Positions 1-11,547 of a stretch of 64,000 nt of DNA are shown here, one piece after another. Source of the DNA: Acidobacteriota bacterium (GTDB lineage Bacteria; Acidobacteriota; Terriglobia; Acidiferrales; UBA7541); assembly GCA_013289955.1 (NCBI GenBank), contig JABCYZ010000003.1, positions 62,001 through 126,000 of the forward strand. Reading direction: 5' to 3'. Both the position numbers and the translations under genes were made by a program. How positions within the stretch are numbered: the stretch's first letter is position 1; the number at the start of each line of letters is the position of its first letter. The notes below the pieces were generated by a model that saw only the letters and a program-made list of their open reading frames with translations, was not told where the DNA came from and did not search any database.

Positions 1-129
1 CGTTTCGGCACTCCAAATTGACAATAAAGGGGACGTCGTCTGGCTGGATAAAGGGGCTTGTGACGCTCGCCAATCCGACTGACCCAAAAAAGGAATGAAT
101 TAATAGACAGCGTTCCCATCGGCCAGACA

Positions 130-2751
130 ATGAATACATTTCAGAAAGCAATTCCGGGCACTACCCAGGAGGCCGCCGCCATTCGAAGGGACCATGGCGT
201 GCCGGGTTGGGCGCGACGAGTGCCTGCCGTGCTTGTGATGTTGCTGGCGACGGTCCCGACCTTTGGGCAGGCCGGGCGCTCGAGCAGCGAAAAGCCACAG
301 ACCGGGTCCATCAAGGGGACTATTTCCACCAGGCAAGAGGACGCCTCATCGGATTTGTCCGGAATCAGCGTAAAGCTCACTGCCGTCCCGCCCGAGGGAG
401 AAGCTCTGTCCGTCGATACCGATGACGCGGGGCATTACGAGTTCAAAGGCATCAAACCCGGCAAGTACACGGTTTCCGTCAGCCAGCAAGGATTCAAACA
501 GGTATCAAAAACGGTTTCGGTCGCGGCCGGGCAGGCGGCTGTACAAGATTTCACTCTGGAGCTCGAAACGGTCTCTGAACAGGTCGAGGTCAAGGAACAG
601 ACCCAGGTCATTTCGACGGAGAGCGTTTCCAATCCGGAGGCCACCGTAACCCACCGCGAGCTGGTAGCTCTGCCTACGCCCGAGGAAAAGATCCGGGAAG
701 TGATACCCATCACTCCGGGAGTGGTAAAAACACAGGACGGGAAACTCACCTTCAAGGGCGCTGACGAAAACCAGAGCCTGTTTCTTGTGAATTCCGCGCA
801 GACGGCGGATCCCGTGACCGGCAGCTTTTCGATTGCGGTGCCCACGGATGCCGTGCAATCGTTCGCGGTCTACAAAACGCCCTATAACGCGGGACTCGGA
901 AGTTTCTCGGGCGGATTGACAACCATTGAAACCAAGCCTCCCCAGGAACAATGGTCCTACTACGTCAAGAATTTCGTGCCTTCCATTCTTGGCAAGAACG
1001 ACTCCATGGTCGGCATCGCGCAGGCGACGCCCGGCATCGACTTTGGGGGCCCGCTGATCGAAGGCAAACTGTTTTTCTCGGAAGTCTTCCAGTACGACAT
1101 GAAAAAGACCACGGTTCGCGGGCTGCCCTGGCCGGATGACATCACCAAGAAGCAGGGCTTCAATTCCTTCACGACCCTCGAGCTCATTCTTTCGCCCAAA
1201 CAAATTCTGACGCTTACGGTCAACGCGTTCCCTCTGCGACAGCAACATGTTGGCATCAATGCGCTCGCGCCGGAAACCGCCTCGAACGATTTGAACCAGA
1301 AGGGAATCGCCCTGCATTTGTCGGACAAGTACCAGCTGGATTCCGGCGCGATTTTCAGCGCGATTGCGCAGTACACGCGGTTTGACAGCAATGCCCACGG
1401 CGAAGGACTGGATGACATGCTGATCTCGCCGGCGGGCTGGGGCGGAAACTTTTTCAACCAATGGTCCAGAAGAGGCAAGCAGTTTCAGTTCCTGCCGAGC
1501 TATCAATTTGCGGAGAAACACTGGCTGGGAAAGCACGAGATCCATGTGGGCGTGGACGTGAACTATCGTTCTTATTTCGGCCTGAGCACGGCGAATCCAA
1601 TTCAACTGCTCGAGCAGGACGGCACGATGGATGAGGAGATCAACTTTCTGCCGGCGGGGGCCCAGATTACCTCCGACACCTCCGTTGCCGAGTTCGTCCA
1701 GGACCATTGGATAGTAAACCCCCATTGGACGATCGATGCGGGGGCGCGCTTGTCGAGCGAAACCTCGGGCTGGTCCCGGGCATTCGCACCGCGCGCGGGG
1801 ATCGCTTACACACCGGATAAGAGCGGCAAGACCGTCCTGCGTGCCGGGGCGGGGTTGTTCTACAGCATGCTGCCTCTGCTGGCAGCCGACTTCGACGTGA
1901 ACCCGACTCGCGTGGTGAGCCAGTTTGATCCCACCGGGCAATTGATCGCGCCGCCGGTGACGTACACCAACGCTTACGTGGGAGGGTTGAATCCGCTGAC
2001 AACGGGCATCTTGCCAGAGGGGCCGGGCACAACGCCGCGCAATTTCACGTGGAGTCTCGAGGGGGATCGCGAACTGCGGAGAAACGTGGTGTTGCGGGTC
2101 GGCTACATCGACAGCCACACGACTTACCTGTTTCTGGTAAATCCCTTCACCGGGGCGCCGGGAGAGAACTCCTTCCTCGGTCTCACAAACAACGGTTCCT
2201 CTCACTATCGCGAGGTGGAGACGACCGTGCGCTTCACCGTTCACCAGAACAATGAGGTGAACGCGTCCTATATCTGGAGCCGCAACCGCGGAGATTTGAA
2301 TAACCTTTCCGACGTGATGATCCCGTTCCTCGCGCCCGTCATCCGGCCGAATGTTTACGGAATACTGCCTTCTGACGTCCCCCAGAGAGTCGTTACCTGG
2401 GGAGTCTTTTCGTTGCCGAAGAAGTTCACGCTCAGCCCCATTCTGGATGTGCACACGGGCTACCCCTACTCGAATGTGGATGTGCTGCAGGATTATGTGG
2501 GCACACCGAACGGACAGCGCTTCGCCACCTATCTCTCGCTGGATGTGAAAATCTACCGGGTCTTTCAGGTTCCTTTTCTTGGCGTGAAAAGCGGTAAAAT
2601 CCACCACATTCGTCTGGGGTTCTACGCGCTGAACGTCACCAATCACGGAAATTTCAACGCGGTGTACAACAATGTGACGGCGCCAAACTTCGGCCAGTTT
2701 GTCGGGTTCCTCGACCGGCGCGACGGCGCGGTGATTGATTTCATCGATTAG
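130..2751 (+). CDS. TonB-dependent receptor, Oar-like, with N-terminal carboxypeptidase-regulatory-like domain
   Basis: This 873-residue outer-membrane protein has a basic N-terminus, a hydrophobic segment at about residues 32-46 and a plausible signal-peptide end near FGQAGR. A carboxypeptidase-regulatory-like beta-sandwich follows at about 55-145 (GHYEFKGIKPGKYTVSV), then a plug-like region at about 175-275 and a long beta-barrel region. This layout is typical of the acidobacterial Oar/TonB receptor family, which imports large substrates using TonB energy. At 873 residues it is shorter than many family members (about 1000-1200). The C-terminus ends in VIDFID rather than the usual terminal aromatic residue of outer-membrane barrels. 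The substrate cannot be told from sequence. A hairpin terminator follows directly, so the gene is probably the end of its transcript. Confidence 0.85.
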   Translation: MNTFQKAIPGTTQEAAAIRRDHGVPGWARRVPAVLVMLLATVPTFGQAGRSSSEKPQTGSIKGTISTRQEDASSDLSGISVKLTAVPPEGEALSVDTDDAGHYEFKGIKPGKYTVSVSQQGFKQVSKTVSVAAGQAAVQDFTLELETVSEQVEVKEQTQVISTESVSNPEATVTHRELVALPTPEEKIREVIPITPGVVKTQDGKLTFKGADENQSLFLVNSAQTADPVTGSFSIAVPTDAVQSFAVYKTPYNAGLGSFSGGLTTIETKPPQEQWSYYVKNFVPSILGKNDSMVGIAQATPGIDFGGPLIEGKLFFSEVFQYDMKKTTVRGLPWPDDITKKQGFNSFTTLELILSPKQILTLTVNAFPLRQQHVGINALAPETASNDLNQKGIALHLSDKYQLDSGAIFSAIAQYTRFDSNAHGEGLDDMLISPAGWGGNFFNQWSRRGKQFQFLPSYQFAEKHWLGKHEIHVGVDVNYRSYFGLSTANPIQLLEQDGTMDEEINFLPAGAQITSDTSVAEFVQDHWIVNPHWTIDAGARLSSETSGWSRAFAPRAGIAYTPDKSGKTVLRAGAGLFYSMLPLLAADFDVNPTRVVSQFDPTGQLIAPPVTYTNAYVGGLNPLTTGILPEGPGTTPRNFTWSLEGDRELRRNVVLRVGYIDSHTTYLFLVNPFTGAPGENSFLGLTNNGSSHYREVETTVRFTVHQNNEVNASYIWSRNRGDLNNLSDVMIPFLAPVIRPNVYGILPSDVPQRVVTWGVFSLPKKFTLSPILDVHTGYPYSNVDVLQDYVGTPNGQRFATYLSLDVKIYRVFQVPFLGVKSGKIHHIRLGFYALNVTNHGNFNAVYNNVTAPNFGQFVGFLDRRDGAVIDFID

Positions 2752-2787
2752 TCCCTGCCTGGGCTGTTCCTTGGCGGTGATGCGTTT

Positions 2788-2824
2788 CCCGGGCGGCCCG
2801 CTTATCCACCTTCCGCCCGGGTTT
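2788..2824 (+). terminator. Hairpin terminator of the TonB receptor gene
   Basis: CCCGGGCGG at 2788-2796 pairs perfectly with CCGCCCGGG at 2813-2821 across a 16-base loop, followed by only three T residues. It lies 37 bases after the receptor stop codon. The stem is strong but the short T-run makes the efficiency uncertain. Confidence 0.6.
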
Positions 2825-2862
2825 GGAACCTGTTCCTTAGACTCTCGCGCCCTCGCCTTTCT

Positions 2863-2890
2863 TTGAACGGGCATCCTGCTAGAATATGAA
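2863..2890 (+). promoter_or_regulatory. Putative sigma-70 promoter of the 6S-like RNA
   Basis: TTGAAC at 2863-2868 and TATGAA at 2885-2890 are separated by 16 bases. This would start transcription near 2897, upstream of the structured RNA and of the phosphodiesterase gene. Both boxes are imperfect. Confidence 0.35.
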
Positions 2891-2939
2891 ACGGAGCGGT
2901 TCTTCGAAGCAGGTGAGGGAGCGAAAGCTGTTTGAACCA

Positions 2940-3120
2940 ATGACGAATCTCTGAGGTGCTGCGGATAGACAGCCTGTGTGCACGGCCTGTCCCGCTGGCT
3001 CGTCTTCCTCGGGCGACGAGAGACGAGCGAGCGGGGCAGGAAAGCCTAACGGTTGGCTCGTGGCGCCCACCTAATTCAGAGGTTCACGGCCTAGCTCCCC
3101 ACGGCCAAGCAGTCCGCTCT
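2940..3120 (+). ncRNA. ssrS: Probable 6S RNA
   Basis: The segment folds like a 6S RNA. The apical stem pairs CCTGTCCCGCT (2984-2994) with AGCGGGGCAGG (one G-U pair) and continues as GGCTCGTCT with AGACGAGC. A small hairpin AGCC-TAACGGTT-GGCT lies on the 3' side where 6S RNAs have a central-bubble hairpin. The next stretch, GCCCACCT then GAGGTTCA, resembles the conserved 3' CCACCTTGA...GGGTTCA part of proteobacterial 6S RNAs. The 5' TCTCTGAGGTGCT resembles the E. coli 5' end TCTCTGAGATGTT. 6S RNA mimics open promoter DNA and binds RNA polymerase holoenzyme. The closing stem is poorly resolved; a TCCGCTC then TATTTTTG tract at about 3113-3127 may be the end. From memory, 6S genes occur near ymdB-type genes in several phyla, which fits the downstream neighbour. 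Ends are approximate. Confidence 0.65.
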
Positions 3121-3149
3121 ATTTTTGTATCAACGAGTCCACGGAGAAC

Positions 3150-3953
3150 ATGCGCGTACTTTTCATTGGAGACATTGTAGGGTCGCCGGGGCGACAGATC
3201 GTCCGCGAGCGGCTGGCGGATATCGTTAGGCAGCGCCAGATCGATTTGGTCGTCGCCAACGGCGAAAATTCGGCTTCCGGCTTCGGGATTACGCCGCGGC
3301 TAGCCGAAGAACTGCTCACGATGGGGATCGAGGTCCTCACGGGTGGCAACCACAGCTGGGACCGCAAGGAGATTCTCGATTTTATGCCGCACGAGCCGCG
3401 TCTGCTGCGGCCTGCGAATTTTCCGGAGGGCAACGTTGGCAGCGGGCTTTACCTTGGCACGGCCAGGAACGGCGTGAAATACGCCGTGCTGAATCTGCAA
3501 GGCCGCGTTTTTATGACCCCCATCGACGATCCGTTTCGAAAGGCCGACAGTGAACTGGCCAAGGTGCCAGACGACGTGGCCTTCGTATTCGTCGACATGC
3601 ACGCCGAGACCACCAGCGAAAAGATAGCGATGGGCTGGTACCTGGACGGGCGGGTCACAGCCGTCGTGGGAACACACACTCATGTCGCAACCGCGGACGA
3701 ACGCGTTTTGCCCGGCGGCACGGCCTATATCACCGATGTGGGCATGAGCGGGCCGCACGGCGGGGTGATCGGCATGGACCGGGGCGGCATTATCAAGAAA
3801 TTCCTGGATGGCCTGCCGGCGCGGTTCGAAGTGGCTTCGGGCGATGTCGAGATGAATTGCGTGCTGATCGAAACGGACGACCTGGGACCGCGCAATGCGG
3901 CGGGGAGGCTGCGCGCCCAGTTCATCGAGCGCCTGCGCTTCAAGATTGACTGA
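3150..3953 (+). CDS. ymdB: YmdB/TIGR00282-family metallophosphoesterase
   Basis: The 267-residue protein has the full set of metal-binding motifs of the YmdB family: GDIVG near residue 7, NGENSASG near 38, GGNHSWD near 66, DMHAE near 150 and GTHTHV near 174. The B. subtilis member hydrolyses 2',3'-cyclic nucleotides and influences biofilm gene expression. The length is normal. The ATG at 3150 follows a GGAGA-like ribosome site. It lies about 30 bases after the 6S-like RNA and may share its transcript. No rny gene is adjacent, although the two are neighbours in many genomes. Confidence 0.92.
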   Translation: MRVLFIGDIVGSPGRQIVRERLADIVRQRQIDLVVANGENSASGFGITPRLAEELLTMGIEVLTGGNHSWDRKEILDFMPHEPRLLRPANFPEGNVGSGLYLGTARNGVKYAVLNLQGRVFMTPIDDPFRKADSELAKVPDDVAFVFVDMHAETTSEKIAMGWYLDGRVTAVVGTHTHVATADERVLPGGTAYITDVGMSGPHGGVIGMDRGGIIKKFLDGLPARFEVASGDVEMNCVLIETDDLGPRNAAGRLRAQFIERLRFKID

Positions 3954-4052
3954 TTGGCTCACCAAATGCCCTGAAACGGGCAACCTGTACTCTTCCGTCG
4001 TACTCTGATGACTCATAACAAATGGGGGCAGTGCAAAGGGGTTGTGCTCAAC

Positions 4053-5057
4053 GTGAGAATTCTTGCGGGGTGGTGTCTGCTGGCGTGTCTCACCGGCTAT
4101 GCGCTTGGCCAGGACGAGGGGGAGCTGACAGCCAAAAAGCGGCTCATGCCCGGAGTCGGACCGGGGCTGCGCGCGGTGAAGCGCGGCGCGGATGGAAATT
4201 ATTATGTGCTAAGCGCTCCTGGATCTTCGGCCTCGGTTTTCGATGCGGCAGGAAAACTGATAAAGAGAGTTCCCGCGTTTGAAGAGAACCCTGGTCCCGC
4301 TCCCCAGTCGCCACAAGCTCGACAGCCGGGAACCATCACCTTCGGGGAAGACCTCGACGTGGACGCCGAGGGATCGGTTTACGTGGCAGACCGCGGCGCA
4401 AACGCGATCAAGATTTGGGACTCCAGGGGAAACGAGCGGGTGGTCAGGGTGAACGGGCCGGTATCGGTTGCGGTGCTTCCTGACGGGGAAGTCGCCGTGG
4501 CCACCGTCCACGAGCAGCACCTCGTCATGGTGTTCGACAAGAATGGACGGGACGTGCGCGAGTTTGGCGATCCGGAGACGATTTCCGACCGTCCCGAGCT
4601 GAACCGCTTCCTGAATATCGGAATCTTGGTGGAGGACGGCGGAGGCCATCTCTACTACGCGTTTACCTACCTGCCAGAAGCGACCGTTCGCCAATACGAC
4701 CGCTACGGCTATGCTGGCCAGGACATTCAATACACGGGAGTGGACGCCTGGCCGGCCGCGCAGGCCACTCGCAAGGAGATCGAGAGGCAGGAACGGCGCG
4801 GAGATGCTCCCGTGTTCAAGCGTATTCTTACGGCCGTGGGTGTGGAGCGCTCGACCGGAGAAGTATGGATGGCCCTTGGCGACAAGCTGCTGCACTTTGA
4901 CAAGGATGGCAACCGGCGCGCGACCTACTTGATCTACACCAAGGAAGGAGCTCGGCTGGAAGCGAATACGATTCTTGTCGAGCAAGACCGTCTGATCATC
5001 GGGAGCGACCCGCTGGGCATCTACGAGTTCGAGCGGCCCGATAAAAAAAACCAATAA
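4053..5057 (+). CDS. Secreted NHL/beta-propeller-like protein of unknown function
   Basis: I choose the GTG at 4053 because it gives a compact signal peptide (MRILAGWCLLACLTGYALG) with an AAAGGGG site upstream; an in-frame ATG at 4008 would add 15 residues. The mature part of about 315 residues contains propeller-like strands with Asp/Gly turns, such as DLDVDAEGSVYVADRGANAI and VVMVFDKNGRDVREFG-type repeats, as in NHL or 6-bladed TolB-like propellers. It is probably periplasmic or extracytoplasmic. No catalytic motif is recognisable and the ligand is unknown. It stands alone before the dnaA leader. Confidence 0.75.
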   Translation: MRILAGWCLLACLTGYALGQDEGELTAKKRLMPGVGPGLRAVKRGADGNYYVLSAPGSSASVFDAAGKLIKRVPAFEENPGPAPQSPQARQPGTITFGEDLDVDAEGSVYVADRGANAIKIWDSRGNERVVRVNGPVSVAVLPDGEVAVATVHEQHLVMVFDKNGRDVREFGDPETISDRPELNRFLNIGILVEDGGGHLYYAFTYLPEATVRQYDRYGYAGQDIQYTGVDAWPAAQATRKEIERQERRGDAPVFKRILTAVGVERSTGEVWMALGDKLLHFDKDGNRRATYLIYTKEGARLEANTILVEQDRLIIGSDPLGIYEFERPDKKNQ

Positions 5058-5181
5058 TAGGAGAATTATCCTCAGGGCGATTTGCGGGAAATCTGTTGAA
5101 AGAAGTGCCGGCGCTTGAAAATTACGTTAGAAATCCCGCGCAAATGTGCGTAAGCCGGGAGCGCTCGAGAAGAATCGTGCT

Positions 5182-5432
5182 TGTGGAAAAGCTGTGAATG
5201 AGGTGTGCACCGCGGTGAATCCCTTCGCACACTTTTCGCTTGCTCCATTCCGTCCAATCGGCGACAATCCCGCGCTGTCTGATAGCAGCGGTTCGAGGGG
5301 CCGACAATTCTGAAGGGCCGCGCGCGGGGCGCCAGGGGAAAGCAAGACGCTCCGGTATGGGCATGATTCCCGAAGCCTGAAAAACGAAATGAAGGGACCT
5401 GCTTTCCACAGCTTATTCACATCTGTGGAAAT
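5182..5432. promoter_or_regulatory. DnaA-box cluster upstream of dnaA
   Basis: This leader holds two 9-mers that fully match TTWTNCACA: 5182-5190 on the - strand (TTTTCCACA) and 5413-5421 on the + strand (TTATTCACA). Single-mismatch copies lie at 5193-5201 (-), 5402-5410 (+) and 5424-5432 (-). Three copies are packed within 31 bases directly before the dnaA start, as expected for autoregulation by DnaA or for one part of a bipartite origin. Between 5058 and 5181 I see nothing else that is recognisable. Confidence 0.6.
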
Positions 5433-5438
5433 AACGGG

Positions 5439-6788
5439 GTGAGCTTTTCTCTTGCGATGACTAATGCGACGAATGCCTGGGAGCGGTTTCTGGAGCGCGT
5501 GAAGTCCCGGGTCAGCATCAACACGTACACCACCTGGTTCCAACCCACCCGGCTGAATCGCGCCGACGGCGAAAACCTGTTTGTGCAGATCCCCAGCACG
5601 GTCTTCCGGCAGGTCTTGACGCGGACCTACGGCGATATCGTCAAAGCGGTGTTCCACGAACTTGGGACTCCCGCCGTGAAAGTGCAATACGTCTGCACGG
5701 AAGAAGAGCCCGTAGCCGCCGCCCCTCAGGCGACCGGCGTGAAGCAAGCGAAACTCGATTTTGAAAGCAGCGATCATCAGTTGAATTTGCGGTACAGTTT
5801 CGATTCGTTTGTTGTGGGCAAGTCCAACGAGTTCGCGCACGCCGCAGCACGCGCGGTGGCCGAGCAGCCCTCGAAAGCCTACAACCCGCTGTTTCTCTAC
5901 GGCGGCGTGGGCATGGGCAAAACGCACTTGATGCATGCCATCGGGCACACCATCAAGAAGCGGAATCCCGCCATGCGGCTGAGCTATGTGAGCGCGGAGA
6001 AATTCACGATAGAGGTGATCAACTCGCTGCGTTTTGACCGCATGACCAGTTTCCGTGACCGCTTCCATACCGTGGACGTTTTGCTGGTGGACGATATCCA
6101 GTTCATCGCAGGGAAAGAACGGACGCAGGAAGAGTTCTTTCACACCTTCAACGCGCTCTACGAACAGCAAAAGCAGATTGTGATTTCTTCCGACTGCCTG
6201 CCGAAAGAAATCAATTCGATCGAAGAACGGCTGCGCTCCCGTTTTGAATGGGGCTTGATTGCCGACATCCAGCCGCCGGATCTGGAAACGAAAATCGCGA
6301 TCCTGCAGAAGAAGGCGGAGAACGACAGGTTCGGCTTGCCGGACGACGTGGCGGAATATATCGCGCGAGCGATCAAGTCCAACGTGCGCGAGCTCGAAGG
6401 CGCGCTGACCCGGCTGATGGCCTATGCGTCCCTGACCGGGGCTACGATTTCCCTGTCGACCGCCCAGCAGGTCTTGCGCAACATCATCGCCTCGCAGGAA
6501 AAGCGCGTCACGATCGACCTGATTCAGAAGCGCGTGAGCGAGCATTTCAATATGCGTGAGCAGGATTTGAAGGTTCGCAGCAACACGCGGGCCATCGCGT
6601 TCCCGCGCCAGGTGGCCATGTATATCGTCAAGCAGCTCACCAGCGCCTCGCTGCCCGAGATTGGCCGTCAATTCGGCGGCAAGCATCACACCACCGTGCT
6701 CCACTCGATCAACAAGATCGAAGAGATGCGGCGTTCGGACAAAGACCTGAACCGGACGATTACCCGCTTGATGGACACGCTTCAATAA
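5439..6788 (+). CDS. dnaA: Chromosomal replication initiator protein DnaA
   Basis: This 449-residue protein is the DnaA initiator that binds oriC and opens the duplex. Domain I is at about 1-85, including the conserved TYTTWFQPTR segment, followed by a short linker. The AAA+ domain carries Walker A GGVGMGKTH at 155-163 and Walker B LLVDDIQF at 215-222. The C-terminal DNA-binding domain IV contains the signature region around SLPEIGRQFGGKHHTTVLHS near 400-420. The start taken is GTG 5439; an in-frame ATG at 5457 (MTNATNAWERF) is an equally reasonable start. DnaA-box-like sequences overlap the leader. The gene is followed by a candidate origin and then dnaN. Confidence 0.97.
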   Translation: MSFSLAMTNATNAWERFLERVKSRVSINTYTTWFQPTRLNRADGENLFVQIPSTVFRQVLTRTYGDIVKAVFHELGTPAVKVQYVCTEEEPVAAAPQATGVKQAKLDFESSDHQLNLRYSFDSFVVGKSNEFAHAAARAVAEQPSKAYNPLFLYGGVGMGKTHLMHAIGHTIKKRNPAMRLSYVSAEKFTIEVINSLRFDRMTSFRDRFHTVDVLLVDDIQFIAGKERTQEEFFHTFNALYEQQKQIVISSDCLPKEINSIEERLRSRFEWGLIADIQPPDLETKIAILQKKAENDRFGLPDDVAEYIARAIKSNVRELEGALTRLMAYASLTGATISLSTAQQVLRNIIASQEKRVTIDLIQKRVSEHFNMREQDLKVRSNTRAIAFPRQVAMYIVKQLTSASLPEIGRQFGGKHHTTVLHSINKIEEMRRSDKDLNRTITRLMDTLQ

Positions 6789-7375
6789 CGCCGCTTTCAC
6801 CCCGCTTGAAGTCCGTTGCTTCGCTAGAGACCTTGCCCCTTTGGGCGCGCCGCGGTCTCGCGGCCGAGCCTTCAAACGCTCGAGCGAAGCCGTGCGCCAG
6901 AGACGCGCACAAAATCCCGCCCGAAAATGCCCTGTGCATAGACTTCGGAGAAGATGCGGAAATTCTGTTGAACGCTCTGAAAAAATCTTGCTCGAGCGGG
7001 CTCCGGGACGGTTGGGGGCCGGGTTTTCACCGATTCCCACAGTTCGCCACCTGGACGAGTTTATCCTAGAGCACTCCCAGGAAAGCAGTTACCGAGCTTT
7101 CCACAATTCCACCGCGCTCATCACAACAACAAGCTTTATGGTTTTAAAAATCAGTTAGAACCTTCGTTGCGGTGATTGTAGTTGTGAAAAAGAATTGTTG
7201 AGTTCTTGTGCCCGGGAAGTCGACGGGAGAGGTGGGATTCCCACGCATTTCCACAGTGTTTTGGTGCGCTCCGGGCTTTATACTTTCGATAAAAGCGAGT
7301 ACAGTACGACAGCGGTAAAAAGTGGCGAGGAACCTAATGAGCGCAACAGGAACCGCACGCGAGGAACATCCATCG
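6789..7375. other. Candidate replication origin (dnaA-dnaN intergenic region)
   Basis: This 587-bp gap contains no convincing gene. It has a consensus DnaA box at 7184-7192 (- strand, TTTTTCACA) and single-mismatch boxes at 6933-6941 (-), 7097-7105 (+) and 7247-7255 (+). An AT-rich stretch at about 7118-7160 (around GGTTTTAAAAATCAG) could be the unwinding element. The dnaA-dnaN gap is a common oriC site in bacteria. Box density is modest, so the assignment rests on position plus boxes rather than on a dense array. Confidence 0.5.
7279..7284 (+). promoter_or_regulatory. Putative -10 element of dnaN
   Basis: TATACT at 7279-7284 is a good sigma-70 -10 box about 92 bases before the dnaN ATG. No good -35 box is visible at 16-18 bases upstream. 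A DnaA-box-like 9-mer (7247-7255) lies just before the expected -35 position, so DnaA may act here. Confidence 0.35.
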
Positions 7376-8488
7376 ATGGAATTCAGCGTTACAAAATCAG
7401 CGCTGTTGAATGAACTGAGCACGACGCAGGGTGTCGTCGAGCGCAAGACGACGATTCCGATCCTTTCGAATTTGCTCGTCGAGGCCAAAGGCAGCCAGTT
7501 GACCATCACTGCGACCGACCTTGAGCTGAGTGTCCGCACGTCCTGCGAAGCGAAAATCAAAAAAGAGGGCGCCGGGACGATTCCCGCGAAAAAACTGCTG
7601 GAGCTCGTGCGCTTGCTGCCCGAGGGCGAGATCAGGATCAAGCTGCTCGAGAATCACTGGGTGGAGATCACCAGCGACAGAAAAAAGTACAAGCTCGTCG
7701 GCATGGCCAAGGAAAATTTCCCGGCGCTTCCGGTAATGCCGCACACCCTCGTCAAGATTTCTGCCCCAGTCCTTGAGAGCCTCATCGCCAAGACCAAGTT
7801 TGCTATTTCCATGGAAGAGTCGCGTTACACGCTGAACGGCGGCCTGCTGATCCTGAAGCCGGACACCCTGGCGATGGTTGCGACCGACGGACACCGCCTG
7901 GCGCTTGCCGAAACAGACCAGAAGCTCGCCGGCCTGAATGGTGAAGTGAAAGTTCTGATCCCCAAAAAAGCGATGGACGAAGTGGAAAAACTCGCGAGCG
8001 CTGCGGGTTCCGACGCAACCATCGAATTTGCCAAAGACGAAAGCCACTTGTTTTTTCAGGTCGGCCACCGTCTCTTGATTTCTAGGATCCTCACCGGCCA
8101 GTTTCCGAATTACGAAGCGGTCCTTCCGCGCGACAACAGCAAAACCGTCGTGCTCGAGCGCGCCGAACTCAGCGATGCGGTCCGGCGCGTTTCACAACTT
8201 GCCGATCAGCGCTCACATGCCGTGAAGCTCGCGGTTTCAAAAGACGGCGTGGAAATTTCCGCGTCGAGCCCGGAATACGGCGAAGCCAAAGAAAACATCG
8301 AAAAGGACTACAAGGGCGACGCCATCAGCATCGGCTTCAATTCATCCTACATGCTCGATTTTCTGGCCGCCGCGGCCGATGGACCCATCAGCATCGAGTT
8401 GAAAGACGAACAGTCCGCGGGCCAGATGCGCCCGCTCGCCGACGAATCCTACCGCTACCGCTACATCATCATGCCCATGCGCATCTGA
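7376..8488 (+). CDS. dnaN: DNA polymerase III beta subunit (sliding clamp)
   Basis: The 370-residue product is the ring-forming beta clamp that tethers the replicative polymerase to DNA. It starts with the family-typical MEFSVTKSALLNEL and ends with the typical Y-R-Y-x-I-M-P-M-R-I C-terminus. The three repeated clamp folds fit the length. I prefer ATG 7376, which has GAGGA ten bases upstream, over an upstream GTG at 7322 that would add 18 residues of unlikely sequence. Upstream lie the candidate origin and a TATACT box. Confidence 0.96.
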   Translation: MEFSVTKSALLNELSTTQGVVERKTTIPILSNLLVEAKGSQLTITATDLELSVRTSCEAKIKKEGAGTIPAKKLLELVRLLPEGEIRIKLLENHWVEITSDRKKYKLVGMAKENFPALPVMPHTLVKISAPVLESLIAKTKFAISMEESRYTLNGGLLILKPDTLAMVATDGHRLALAETDQKLAGLNGEVKVLIPKKAMDEVEKLASAAGSDATIEFAKDESHLFFQVGHRLLISRILTGQFPNYEAVLPRDNSKTVVLERAELSDAVRRVSQLADQRSHAVKLAVSKDGVEISASSPEYGEAKENIEKDYKGDAISIGFNSSYMLDFLAAAADGPISIELKDEQSAGQMRPLADESYRYRYIIMPMRI

Positions 8489-8757
8489 GCCGGCCGGCAT
8501 TTCTTCTATCATCCTCGGAACTTTCCGCGAAATGCTCTGAACCCGGGAAGGGTTGTGCCGGAGGAGAGAACAGAAAAAAAATACGCCCGAAGATTTCAGG
8601 CGGTTTTAGATACCCTTCGGCGGATGCAGGGGACACCCCTGCGAGTGAAAAAATCGGCCGGATTTCCTCGCGACCCGGAACTCTCCGGAACCCCGAAAGG
8701 CAAGTCTAAATAGCACAAAACAAATGCTTTATGGGACGACCACAAACTCTTCTCTTC

Positions 8758-8786
8758 TTGAGAATCGAAACCCATTCGGTTATACT
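8758..8786 (+). promoter_or_regulatory. Sigma-70 promoter upstream of gyrB
   Basis: TTGAGA at 8758-8763 and TATACT at 8781-8786 are separated by the ideal 17 bases. Each box differs from consensus by one base. The predicted start is near 8793. This is one of the two best promoters in the window by sequence. Confidence 0.6.
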
Positions 8787-8916
8787 GGGCGCGTTGCCGA
8801 TTCGTTGTTTGCTGACCTCCAAATCGGCACGTCGGCCAAGTAAATTCGGCTTTGCATTTTGGCTCTGCGCCAGGAGCTATTCAGCCGAACGCTTGGAGGT
8901 AAGAAGTCTTCGCCAC

Positions 8917-8936
8917 GTCTCGCTGCGCGAGACGGG
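8917..8936 (+). repeat. Inverted repeat in the gyrB leader
   Basis: CGTCTCGC and GCGAGACG form an 8-bp perfect stem with a 4-base loop (TGCG) about 125 nt after the predicted transcription start. There is no T-run, so it is not a standard terminator. Its role is unknown. Confidence 0.4.
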
Positions 8937-9066
8937 ATGGAGCAGGAACCCTACGAGTTCTGGTCGCTTGCGGCCGGAATCAAAGGGTAAGGCGACGTAC
9001 GGAACGATCCGCGAGCACGCCTTCCCTCGCTTCACATGAATTTCAGCTGTGATTTTTACGCGCTGA

Positions 9067-11544
<2,478 letters not shown>

Positions 11545-11547
11545 TCG

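Noticed and set aside
505..2940. 811-codon open frame on the - strand opposite the TonB receptor
   Set aside because: It is antisense to a clear receptor gene; long antisense frames are common in GC-rich coding DNA and this one has no recognisable domain.
8731..9039. 102-codon + frame before gyrB
   Set aside because: Composition is not protein-like, there is no ribosome site and a promoter overlaps its start region.
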